Below are positions 24,752 to 32,662 of a stretch of DNA of 64,000 nucleotides, in pieces. A program made the translations under genes and the position numbers. Origin of the DNA: Streptomyces sp. SID12501 (GTDB taxonomy: Bacteria; Actinomycetota; Actinomycetes; Streptomycetales; Streptomycetaceae); the NCBI RefSeq assembly GCF_010550245.1, contig NZ_JAAGLU010000045.1, positions 1 through 64,000 on the forward strand, written 5' to 3'. Numbering within the stretch: position 1 is the first letter of the stretch; each line of letters opens with the position of its first letter. Under the pieces are notes generated by a model, which was not told where the DNA came from, did not search any database, and worked only from the letters and a program-made list of their open reading frames with translations.

Positions 24752-25537
24752 GTGGAAGTTGTCATCGTTCCGGACGCCAAGGCGGGTGGCGAGCTCATCG
24801 CCGGGGCCGTGGCACAGCTGCTCCGGCACAAGCCGACCGCCCTGCTCGGCGTGGCCACCGGCTCGACCCCGCTGCCCGTCTACCAGGCGCTCGCGGCCCA
24901 GGTGGGTTCCGGCGCCGTGGAGGTGTCCCGGGTGCGGATAGCCCAGCTCGACGAGTACGTGGGGCTGCCGGCCGAGCATCCGGAGTCGTACCGTTCGGTG
25001 CTGCGCCGCGAGGTGCTGGAGCCGCTCGGGATCGGGATGGACGCGTTCATGGGGCCCGACGGGACCGCCGAGGACGTGCGGGGGGCGTGCGAGGCGTACG
25101 ACAGGGCGCTGGCCGAGGCCGGCGGGGTCGACCTGCAGTTGCTGGGGATCGGGACCGACGGACACATCGGGTTCAACGAGCCGTGCTCGTCGCTGCGCTC
25201 GCGGACCCGGATCAAGACGTTGACCGAGCAGACGCGGATCGACAACGCGCGGTTCTTCGACGGTGACATCGGCCAGGTGCCGCATCACGTCATCACGCAG
25301 GGCATCGGCACGATTCTTGAGGCGCGGCATCTGGTGCTGTTGGCGACCGGTGAGGGTAAGGCCGATGCCGTGGCGGCGACTGTGGAGGGGCCTGTTGCCG
25401 CGGTGTGTCCTGCGTCGGCGCTGCAGTTGCACACGCATGCGACGGTGGTTGTTGATGAGGGGGCGGCTTCCAAGCTGAAGCTTGCGGATTACTTTCGGCA
25501 CACTTTTGTCAATAAGCCTGACTGGCAGGGGATCTAA
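24752..25537 (+). CDS. nagB: Glucosamine-6-phosphate deaminase
   Basis: NagB converts glucosamine-6-phosphate to fructose-6-phosphate and ammonia, the last step of aminosugar catabolism and the step that removes the DasR inducer. The 261-residue protein shows GVATGSTPLPVYQAL (phosphate loop), IAQLDEYVGLPAEHPESYR (catalytic Asp) and LLGIGTDGHIGFNEPCSSL. GTG at 24752 sits just after the dre site with almost no room for an RBS, so a leaderless or very short leader is likely. It is next to dasD-dasC-dasB-dasA, convergent with dasD. Confidence 0.96.
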   Translation: MEVVIVPDAKAGGELIAGAVAQLLRHKPTALLGVATGSTPLPVYQALAAQVGSGAVEVSRVRIAQLDEYVGLPAEHPESYRSVLRREVLEPLGIGMDAFMGPDGTAEDVRGACEAYDRALAEAGGVDLQLLGIGTDGHIGFNEPCSSLRSRTRIKTLTEQTRIDNARFFDGDIGQVPHHVITQGIGTILEARHLVLLATGEGKADAVAATVEGPVAAVCPASALQLHTHATVVVDEGAASKLKLADYFRHTFVNKPDWQGI

Positions 25538-25599
25538 GGGCGATCCAAGGGCTCTACGCGTCTGCCGGGTTCTGTCTCGTATTGGATGCCGGTCCGCTG

Positions 25600-25637
25600 T
25601 GGCTTGTCGCGCAGTTCCCCGCGCCCCTAAAAAGGCC
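25600..25637 (-). repeat. Fragment of a Streptomyces intergenic repeat
   Basis: Read on the minus strand, the segment AGGGGCGCGGGG...GCGACAAGCC matches the repeat copies at 43856 and 54253 in both of its blocks. It is an intergenic dispersed sequence, not a gene. Confidence 0.55.
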
Positions 25638-25680
25638 ACGCCGGTCCTCCCTCTTTTTGAAGGCGGACCGGCGTTTTTGT
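25638..25680. terminator. Terminator between nagB and dasD
   Basis: ACGCCGGTCC (25638-25647) pairs with GGACCGGCGT (25665-25674), followed by TTTTT on the plus strand; on the minus strand the hairpin is preceded by AAAAACGCC and followed by TTTTTAGG. It can stop transcription from both sides. Confidence 0.85.
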
Positions 25681-25691
25681 CGTTGTTGGGG

Positions 25692-27206
25692 CTACTCCCC
25701 CGCGATGATCTCTGCCGCCGCCTGGCCGCAGACTCTGGCCGCTCCGTGGGTTGCGAGGTGGGCGGCGCCTCGGCGGGGGGACTGGGGGACGCCCATCTCG
25801 ACGACGATCGTGTCGGGGCGGGCGGTGAGGAGCGTGTCGAGGGCCGCCGACATCCACGGGTGGCGGTGTTCGTCCCGGACCACGGCGACGATGCGGCTCG
25901 GGCCCGCCTCGGTCAGGGCTGTCTGGGCCGCCGCCTCGCCGGTGAAGGTGCCGGTGCGGGTGCCGGGCAGCAGACGTACCAGCTCGGCTGCCACGCCCCA
26001 CGGGGTCTCGTTGCCGACGGCGAAGTTCGCCACGGGGGTGAGGGCGGCCACGTACGGGGGCTCGCGGAGGGGTTCGAACGGGGCGGAGTCCGCCGGGTAC
26101 GTCGCCTCCACGGCTCGGCGGGCGGCGAGGAGGCCGACGTCCGTGAGCCTCGGGGCGGAGGGCTCCTGTGGTGGCGCTGCCGTCCAGCGGGACAGGGTCC
26201 GGACGCGTTCCGCCGCGTCCGCCAGGCGTTCCTCCGGGAGTTCGCCGGTGCGGACGGCGTTGATCAGGGCGTCGCGCAGACGGCGTACCGTCTCGTCGTC
26301 CGCGAGGCCGCCGCCCACGCAGATGGCGTCGGCACCGGCGGCGATGGCGAGGACGCTGCCGCGTTCGATGCCGTAGGTGCCCGCGATGGCCTGCATCTCC
26401 ATACCGTCGGTGACGATCAGGCCGGTGTAGCCGAGTTCGCCGCGCAGAAGGTCGGTGAGGACGGGGTGGGAGAGAGTGGCCGGGCGGTCGGGATCCAGGG
26501 ACGGGATCAGGATGTGGGCGCTCATCACCGCCCTGGTGCCGGCGTCGATCGCGGCGCGGAAGGGGGCGAGTTCACGGTCGAGCACTACCGAGCGGCTCGC
26601 GTCGATGCGTGGGAGGGCGTGGTGGGAGTCGACCGACGTGTCCCCGTGGCCCGGGAAGTGCTTCGTGCAGGCGGCGACGCCCGCCGTCTGGAGACCGGTG
26701 ACGTAGGCCGCGGTGTGGCGGGCGACCAGCTCCGGGTCGGCGCCGAAGGAGCGGACGCCGATGACGGGGTTGGCGGGGTTGGAGTTGACGTCCGCCGACG
26801 GGGCCCAGTTGAGGTTGACCCCGCAGGCCCGGAGTCGGTGGCCGAGCTCGTACGCCACCTGCCGGGTCAGCTGGACGTCGTCGACGGCGCCCAGGGCGTG
26901 GTTGCCGGGGAAGGAGGAGCCGGTGTGGACCTCCAGGCGGGTGACGTCGCCGCCCTCCTCGTCGATCGCGACCAGGACGTCGTCGCGTTCGGCGCGCAAC
27001 CGGGCGGTGAGGGCGGCCAGTTGGGTGGGGGAGGTGATGTTGCGGCCGAACAGGCCCACGGAGGCGAGGCCCTCGGCGAGGCGGCGCAGCAGCCAGTCGG
27101 GGGCCGTGGTGCCGGTGAAGCCGGGCTGGAGGACGGTGAGCGCGTCGCGGGTGAGGCCATCTTTTTCAGGACCAGAAGCAGCCGGGCGGCGGGCGAGTGT
27201 CGTCAT
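25692..27206 (-). CDS. dasD: Glycoside hydrolase family 3 beta-N-acetylglucosaminidase
   Basis: DasD cleaves N-acetylglucosamine from chitobiose and longer chito-oligosaccharides. The 504-residue protein has the GH3 TIM barrel with the NagZ-type His/Asp motif KHFPGHGDTSVDSHHALPRI (about 187) and the nucleophile loop GLIVTDGMEMQAI (about 265), then a C-terminal alpha/beta domain. No signal peptide is seen, so it acts on imported sugar. It starts 9 bp before the stop of dasC and is probably cotranscribed with dasABC. Confidence 0.92.
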   Translation of the reverse strand: MTTLARRPAASGPEKDGLTRDALTVLQPGFTGTTAPDWLLRRLAEGLASVGLFGRNITSPTQLAALTARLRAERDDVLVAIDEEGGDVTRLEVHTGSSFPGNHALGAVDDVQLTRQVAYELGHRLRACGVNLNWAPSADVNSNPANPVIGVRSFGADPELVARHTAAYVTGLQTAGVAACTKHFPGHGDTSVDSHHALPRIDASRSVVLDRELAPFRAAIDAGTRAVMSAHILIPSLDPDRPATLSHPVLTDLLRGELGYTGLIVTDGMEMQAIAGTYGIERGSVLAIAAGADAICVGGGLADDETVRRLRDALINAVRTGELPEERLADAAERVRTLSRWTAAPPQEPSAPRLTDVGLLAARRAVEATYPADSAPFEPLREPPYVAALTPVANFAVGNETPWGVAAELVRLLPGTRTGTFTGEAAAQTALTEAGPSRIVAVVRDEHRHPWMSAALDTLLTARPDTIVVEMGVPQSPRRGAAHLATHGAARVCGQAAAEIIAGE

Positions 27207-27215
27207 CGGGTGGGG

Positions 27216-28085
27216 TTATCCCTTCACGGCGCCCGCGGTCAGACCCGCGGCCATCTTGCGCTGGACGAGGAGGAAGAGGACGACGATCGGCACGGCCATC
27301 ATCGTGGAGCCGGCCATCATCGGGGCGTACTCGGTGCCGTGCTTGGTGGTGAAGTTGCCGAGCCAGACGGTGGCGGTCTGGTTCTTCTGGCTCATCAGCA
27401 TCAGGGCGTACAGGTACTCGTTCCAGGCCTGGATGAAGCCGTAGACCGAGGTGGCGACCAGGCCGGGGGCCAGGAGGGGGAAGACCACGCGGAGGAAGGC
27501 GGTGGTGCGGGAGCAGCCGTCGACCATCGCAGCCTCCTCCAGTTCCTTCGGGATGTTGACGATGAAGCCGCGCAGGGTCCACACCGTGAACGGAAGGATG
27601 AAGGTGAGGTAGGTGATGATCAGGCCGGACAGCCGGTCGTACTGGTCGAGGTCGTTGAGGAGCAGGAACACGGGGATGATCATCGCGACCAGGGGGACCA
27701 TCTGCACGGCCAGAATGCCCACAATGACGATCTTCCGGCCGCGGAAGGCGAAGCGCGAGATGGCGAGCGCCGCCAGCAGGCCCACGACGATGCCGATCAC
27801 CACCACCGTCAGGGACACGAAGAGGCTGCGGCCGACCGGGCCCCAGAAATCGGCGATGTTCAGCGCGCGGCGGAAGTTGGCCAGGGTGAAGCCCGTCGGC
27901 AGCAGGTTTGGGTCGGGGTCGATCGCGTCCTTCGCCGGTTTGAACGCCGTGTTCAGCATCCAGTAGACGGGGAAGCCGGCCGTCAGGAAGACGAACAGGC
28001 CCAGCAGGTTCCAGCCGGCCTTCGACTTCCGGGGCTTCCGGGGCTTCCGGGGCAGGGCGGGGGCTGCCGCGCTCATGCCGCTCAT
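27216..28085 (-). CDS. dasC: Chitobiose/GlcNAc ABC transporter permease
   Basis: This 289-residue CUT1-type permease has six hydrophobic helices and the EAA loop PKELEEAAMVDGCSRTTAFL (about residue 195), the contact site for the ATPase. The N-terminus is basic with two repeats of PRKPRK-type sequence. The ATG overlaps the stop of dasB (ATGA), so the two permeases are coupled. With DasA and DasB it imports N,N'-diacetylchitobiose; the ATPase is the shared MsiK, not encoded here. Confidence 0.93.
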   Translation of the reverse strand: MSGMSAAAPALPRKPRKPRKSKAGWNLLGLFVFLTAGFPVYWMLNTAFKPAKDAIDPDPNLLPTGFTLANFRRALNIADFWGPVGRSLFVSLTVVVIGIVVGLLAALAISRFAFRGRKIVIVGILAVQMVPLVAMIIPVFLLLNDLDQYDRLSGLIITYLTFILPFTVWTLRGFIVNIPKELEEAAMVDGCSRTTAFLRVVFPLLAPGLVATSVYGFIQAWNEYLYALMLMSQKNQTATVWLGNFTTKHGTEYAPMMAGSTMMAVPIVVLFLLVQRKMAAGLTAGAVKG

Positions 28086-29083
28086 TCGACGTCTCCGATC
28101 TTCAGCATCTGGCGCATGTAGACGGCGACGACACCGAGCAGCAGCACCACGGTGAGCAGGGCGATCGCCGAGCCCTGGGCGTAGTCGTTGACGGCGAAGG
28201 CCCGGTCGTAGGAGTAGGTGGTCAGGAGCTGGAACTCGGCTTCCGGGTGGCCGTTCCGCATGACGAACACCTGGGGGAAGACACCCATGTCCCAGATGAC
28301 CGACAGGGTCGTGAGCATCACGATGATCGGTTTGAGGATGGGGAGGGTGACGTAACGGAAGACGCCCCAGGCGCCAGCGCCGTCCAGCCGGGCCGCCTCC
28401 TCCAGCTCCTTCGGGACCTGGGTCAGTCCCGCGCCGAGCGTGATGACCACGAACGGCACCGCGCCCCAGACGACGAGCAGCATGATCACGGCCAGGCCCT
28501 GCGGTCCGCTCGCGAACCAGTTGTGGCCGATCAGCTCGACGCCCGGCAGTCTGCTCAGCAGCGCGTTGACGATCCCGTAGTCGGAGTCGAACAGCCACTT
28601 GAAGACAGTGGTCGCCACGATGATCGGCATGCCCCAACTGGCCACCAGGACGATGTTGACGAGCGTCTTCATCCAGCCGCTCACCCGCTGGAGCAGCAGC
28701 GCGATCAGCATGCCGCCGACCATCGTGAGGACCACGCACCCGACGGCGAAGACGATGGTGCGGACGACGACGTCCCAGAACTCGCTGTCGCCGAGCACCT
28801 TGCCGAAGTTGTCGAAGCCCACCGACTCGGCCGGCTGGAAGCCCCACAGCTGGGACTGCCCGAACTTCTGGAAGGACAGGGTGACCAGACGCACGAGGGG
28901 ATAGCCGAGGACCAGCGCGAGGATCAGCAGACAGGGCGCGAGCAGGGCCCACGGAATCGCGGCGGTGGCCTTCGGGGTCCGCCTTGCGGGTGGCGGTACG
29001 TCCGTGCCGGTTGGCGGAGACGGCCGCGCGTGCCGCTTCGGCGGCGGCAGCTTGGCAGGTGTGGTCGTATCAGCGGCACTCAT
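28082..29083 (-). CDS. dasB: Chitobiose/GlcNAc ABC transporter permease
   Basis: The 333-residue MalF-like permease has a Pro-rich cytosolic N-terminus of about 40 residues, six helices and the EAA loop PKELEEAARLDGAGAWGVFR (about 225). It forms the channel with DasC. It is separated from dasA by 165 bp holding a strong hairpin and short direct repeats, which may keep dasBC mRNA lower than dasA mRNA. Confidence 0.93.
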   Translation of the reverse strand: MSAADTTTPAKLPPPKRHARPSPPTGTDVPPPARRTPKATAAIPWALLAPCLLILALVLGYPLVRLVTLSFQKFGQSQLWGFQPAESVGFDNFGKVLGDSEFWDVVVRTIVFAVGCVVLTMVGGMLIALLLQRVSGWMKTLVNIVLVASWGMPIIVATTVFKWLFDSDYGIVNALLSRLPGVELIGHNWFASGPQGLAVIMLLVVWGAVPFVVITLGAGLTQVPKELEEAARLDGAGAWGVFRYVTLPILKPIIVMLTTLSVIWDMGVFPQVFVMRNGHPEAEFQLLTTYSYDRAFAVNDYAQGSAIALLTVVLLLGVVAVYMRQMLKIGDVE

Positions 29084-29126
29084 CCGCGCGCTCCTCAGCG
29101 GTCCCTCAGGTCGTACGGTGGTTGCG

Positions 29127-29202
29127 GTCGTCCAGGTCGTCCAGGTCCTTCAGGCCCATTCAGATCCTTCAGGCACTTCAGGTCCTTCAGGTCCTTCAGG
29201 CA
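29127..29202. repeat. 9-bp direct repeats in the dasA-dasB gap
   Basis: The unit CTTCAGGTC and variants (GTCCAGGTC, CTTCAGGCA, CTTCAGATC-like) recur about eight times. On the transcribed strand it reads CCTGAAGGA. Copies are contiguous and imperfect, so it is a tandem repeat, not a CRISPR array. Confidence 0.8.
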
Positions 29203-29210
29203 GCGGGCGA

Positions 29211-29239
29211 GCGGGGCCCTCCCCGTGGTGGGGCCCCGC
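29211..29239 (-). terminator. Hairpin just after dasA
   Basis: GCGGGGCCC (29211-29219) and GGGCCCCGC (29231-29239) form a 9-bp stem 10 bp past the dasA stop. Inside an operon such a hairpin may act as partial terminator or protect the dasA message. Confidence 0.65.
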
Positions 29240-29248
29240 GTCGGCTCG

Positions 29249-30532
29249 CTACTTGACGTTGATGACCTTGTCGATCGCCGCGTCCGCTTCCTTCGCGGCG
29301 TCCTCGACCGACTTCTTGCCGGTGCCGATGCTCTGCAGCATGGTCTGCAGGATCTGGGCCTTCTCGACCTGACCCCAGCCCGGTGCCATCGGCACGAACC
29401 AGTTGGACTCGGCCGCCGTGGCCGGGACCGCCGTCGCCGGGTCGCTCTTGAGGGTGGCGAGGTCGGTCTTGTTGTTGGGCAGGTTGCCCTTGGCGATCAG
29501 GCCCTTCTGGCCGCTCGCTCCGGTGTAGGCGTTGATCCACTCGGCGGCGACCGTCTGCGCCTTCGACTTCACCGGGACGGCGAGGTCCGAACCGCCCAGG
29601 AAGACCGGCATGTTCTTGCCGGACGGGCCGGGCATCACGAAGTTCTCCGTGTTGCCCTTGAGCTTGCCGGTCTTGTCGTTCTCCGGCGTCTCGGCGGTCG
29701 CGCCCTCCCACGCGGCGGCGAAGATCATGCTCGTCCTGCCCTGGCCGTAGACGATGTAGCGGTCGGACTCGTCCTTGGTCTTGTCGCCGTGCATGTACTT
29801 GTCGATGACGTTCTTGAACTCGGTGAGGCCCTTGACGGACTCCGGGGAGGACAGGCTCGCCTTCCACTGCCCGCCCGACTCCTCGGCGATCGAGCCGCCG
29901 GCGTCGTACACGAAGGACATGGCGGCGTACCAGTCACGGGTGGGCTGGTACCAGGCGTTGTACTTGCCGCCCTCCTTCTTCTGGATCTTGTCCAGGGCGG
30001 AGGTGAGTTCGGCGTAGGTCTTCGGTGCGGACTTGACGCCGACCGAAGCCGCCACGTCCTTGCGCCAGTTGGCGACGCGGCCACCGGCGTAGTAGGGCAC
30101 GCCGTACGTCTTGCCGTCGTAGGTGACGGAGGCCTTGAGGCCGTCCAGCCAGGCGGCCGAGTTGTCGAACTTCGCAGGGTCCAAGGGGGTGAAGGCGCCC
30201 TTGACCATGTAACCGAGCATCTCGGTGTTGCCCATCTCGACAACGTCGGGGGCCTTGTCGGTGGCGAGGACGGCGTCGAGCTTGGCGTTCTTGTCGGGCC
30301 AGCCGTAGTACTCGTGGTTGATCTTGATGCCGGGGTGCTTCTTGGTCAGCGTGGCGTCGGCGGCCTTCACCAGCTCGGGCCAGTTGTTCTGGGCGTCCAC
30401 GGTCAGCCAGACGGTCAGCTCCTTGGCGTCGGCGCCCGAGTTGTCCGAGCTTCCGCTGTCACTGTCCCCGCATGCCGCGATGGAGACCATCATGCCCGCG
30501 ATACCGATCGCGGCTATCAGCTTGCGCTTCAC
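29249..30532 (-). CDS. dasA: Chitobiose-binding lipoprotein of the Das ABC transporter
   Basis: DasA captures diacetylchitobiose outside the membrane and passes it to DasBC. The 427-residue precursor has a lipoprotein signal with lipobox SIAAC (Cys about residue 22) and then a Ser/Asp-rich linker. The extracellular-solute-binding family 1 fold follows, with WLTVDAQNNWPELVKA, KAPDVVEMGNTEML and YVVYG-like loops. The GTG at 30530-30532 follows GAGGAGG. A dre site lies 25 bp upstream. In S. coelicolor dasA is also needed for normal sporulation on some media. Confidence 0.94.
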   Translation of the reverse strand: MKRKLIAAIGIAGMMVSIAACGDSDSGSSDNSGADAKELTVWLTVDAQNNWPELVKAADATLTKKHPGIKINHEYYGWPDKNAKLDAVLATDKAPDVVEMGNTEMLGYMVKGAFTPLDPAKFDNSAAWLDGLKASVTYDGKTYGVPYYAGGRVANWRKDVAASVGVKSAPKTYAELTSALDKIQKKEGGKYNAWYQPTRDWYAAMSFVYDAGGSIAEESGGQWKASLSSPESVKGLTEFKNVIDKYMHGDKTKDESDRYIVYGQGRTSMIFAAAWEGATAETPENDKTGKLKGNTENFVMPGPSGKNMPVFLGGSDLAVPVKSKAQTVAAEWINAYTGASGQKGLIAKGNLPNNKTDLATLKSDPATAVPATAAESNWFVPMAPGWGQVEKAQILQTMLQSIGTGKKSVEDAAKEADAAIDKVINVK

Positions 30533-30557
30533 GCCAACCTCCTCTGGGAGCTGGACC

Positions 30558-30573
30558 AATGGTGTAGACCAGT
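30558..30573. promoter_or_regulatory. dre, DasR site at dasA
   Basis: AATGGTGTAGACCAGT matches the DasR core at 11 of 12 positions (TGGTGTAGACCA). It is 26 bp upstream of the dasA start. Confidence 0.82.
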
Positions 30574-30764
30574 AGGCGGAGCTTGGCTCAGACCAAACAA
30601 CGTGTCAAGGGTGCGGGAACGCCTTTGACCAGCCGTTATGCGACCTACATATGCAGGAACCTTTAAGTAAGAAAGTGGCGGAAATACCCAGCACATCCCT
30701 CCGGTACGAGGTAGACCACTTCAGGGGAGCGCACGGGCGCAACCTTGGGCGGGGCTTTCCGCGC

Positions 30765-31698
<934 letters not shown>

Positions 31699-31808
31699 CC
31701 GCACGCTCGAACGGGTTTTGCGGCTGCTGACAGATTCCCCTCACCAACAGGGGTTGTCCGTTGTACTGCTTGACAGCGCTCAGGGGGTGCCATGCCGCAC
31801 GAACTGTT

Positions 31809-32030
31809 CTATTCCTGGTGGCGCCTGCGGGAGCTGACGCCCTTGAGGGAATTCACCAGCTTGGAGAGCTGGGCTTTGGGCCGGCAGCACACGAGCAGGT
31901 GCACGCGGTCCTGTTCGCCGTTGAACCGCTTCAGCTCGGCCTCGAAGCCGGTGCAGACCTCCCGCACAGTCTCCCCGGTGCGGGTCAGCATGGCGTCGAT
32001 GAACACCTTCCGCCTGTTGGACCAAGGACC
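31809..32030 (-). pseudogene. IS200-type TnpA transposase remnant
   Basis: About 70 residues of a Y1 (HUH) transposase survive: KVFIDAMLTRTGETVREVC, EQDRVHLLVCCRPKAQLSKL, VNSLKGVSSRRRHQE. The HxH metal motif (usually DHVHLL) reads DRVHLL, so the first His is lost. The catalytic Tyr region and the N-terminus are missing. It lies back to back with a TnpB remnant, as in IS605-like elements. Confidence 0.75.
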
Positions 32031-32035
32031 TGCCT

Positions 32036-32235
32036 GTGGGCAAGCGTGCCCACACGGAGAACCGGGCCGGACATCGGCATCGACGTGGGCGTCACCGTGC
32101 CCGGCTCGGCGGCACCCTGGCCAAGGTCCCCGCCCCCGGCACCTCCCGACGCTGCTCGGCGTGCGGCTGCGCCGCGCCCGGCAGCCGGGAGACCCGGGCG
32201 TGGCGGTCGAACTGCCGCCTGCCACGGCGGGCTCC
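32036..32235 (+). pseudogene. TnpB remnant (RuvC-I and zinc-ribbon scraps)
   Basis: IGIDVGVTVPG (RuvC-I motif) and, in a different frame, LAKVPAPGTSRRCSACGCAA plus APGSRETRAW (start of the zinc ribbon) are recognisable. Everything between them is deleted and the second CxxC is lost. With the TnpA relic it is the corpse of one IS200/IS605-type element between dasR and the nrd riboswitch. Confidence 0.7.
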
Positions 32236-32295
32236 GCACACTGAGCGAACGCCTTCCGCGACGGGCCGCCGGAGAAATCCGGCGGCCCGTCGTCC

Positions 32296-32346
32296 CATCT
32301 CCCTCGCATCTCCCTCGTACCTCCCTCGTACCTCCCTCGTCGTCCC
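32296..32346. repeat. Short tandem repeat CTCCCTCGTAC
   Basis: Four imperfect copies of an 11-bp unit (ATCTCCCTCGC, ATCTCCCTCGT, ACCTCCCTCGT twice) lie just after the IS relic. No function is apparent. Confidence 0.7.
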
Positions 32347-32394
32347 AAAGCGCTCAACTCTCCGATACGACACAACATGTGGGGGTGCTTCCAG

Positions 32395-32551
32395 GGCCCG
32401 ACACAAGATGTATGCTCATGCTCGCTGTCGCCGCAGGGGAATCCGGTGCGAATCCGGAACTGTCCCGCAACGGTGTACTCACGCACGTTTTGTGCGCGTT
32501 TCCAGTCCGAGGACCTGTCGACAGCACGCCCGGCCCAACCGGTCCGGGCGT
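32395..32551 (+). ncRNA. Cobalamin (B12) riboswitch
   Basis: Conserved blocks are present in order: a GCAGGGGAATCCGGTGCGAA segment (aptamer core), ACTGTCCCGCAACGGT, a GCACGTTTTGTGC stem and CAGTCCGAGGACCTG. A downstream hairpin ACGCCCGG/CCGGGCGT (32526-32551) can serve as the expression platform. It precedes nrdA by 112 bp. In S. coelicolor the nrdABS operon is shut off by B12 through such a switch, so the class II B12-dependent reductase is used instead. The outer P1 limits are approximate. Confidence 0.9.
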
Positions 32552-32662
32552 CTGACGTCCGGGCCTCGTGGAGTGGGCCGGTGGACGCGCGCGTACCCGT
32601 AAGGCGTCCGTGTGCCCCGCTGCCCTCCGCAAGGCCCCGTGCCGAGCGAGGGAGAGCCCCAC

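Noticed and set aside
25482-28121. 879-codon open frame on the plus strand
   Set aside because: It lies antisense to dasD and dasC, with an amino-acid make-up (V, G, D, R, E) typical of the opposite strand of high-GC genes and no recognisable domain.
29127-29202. CRISPR array in the dasA-dasB gap
   Set aside because: Units are 9 bp, contiguous and imperfect with no spacers, and no cas genes exist in the window.
28247-30628. 793-codon plus open frame opposite dasA and dasB
   Set aside because: Antisense shadow of transporter genes with clear lipobox and EAA motifs.
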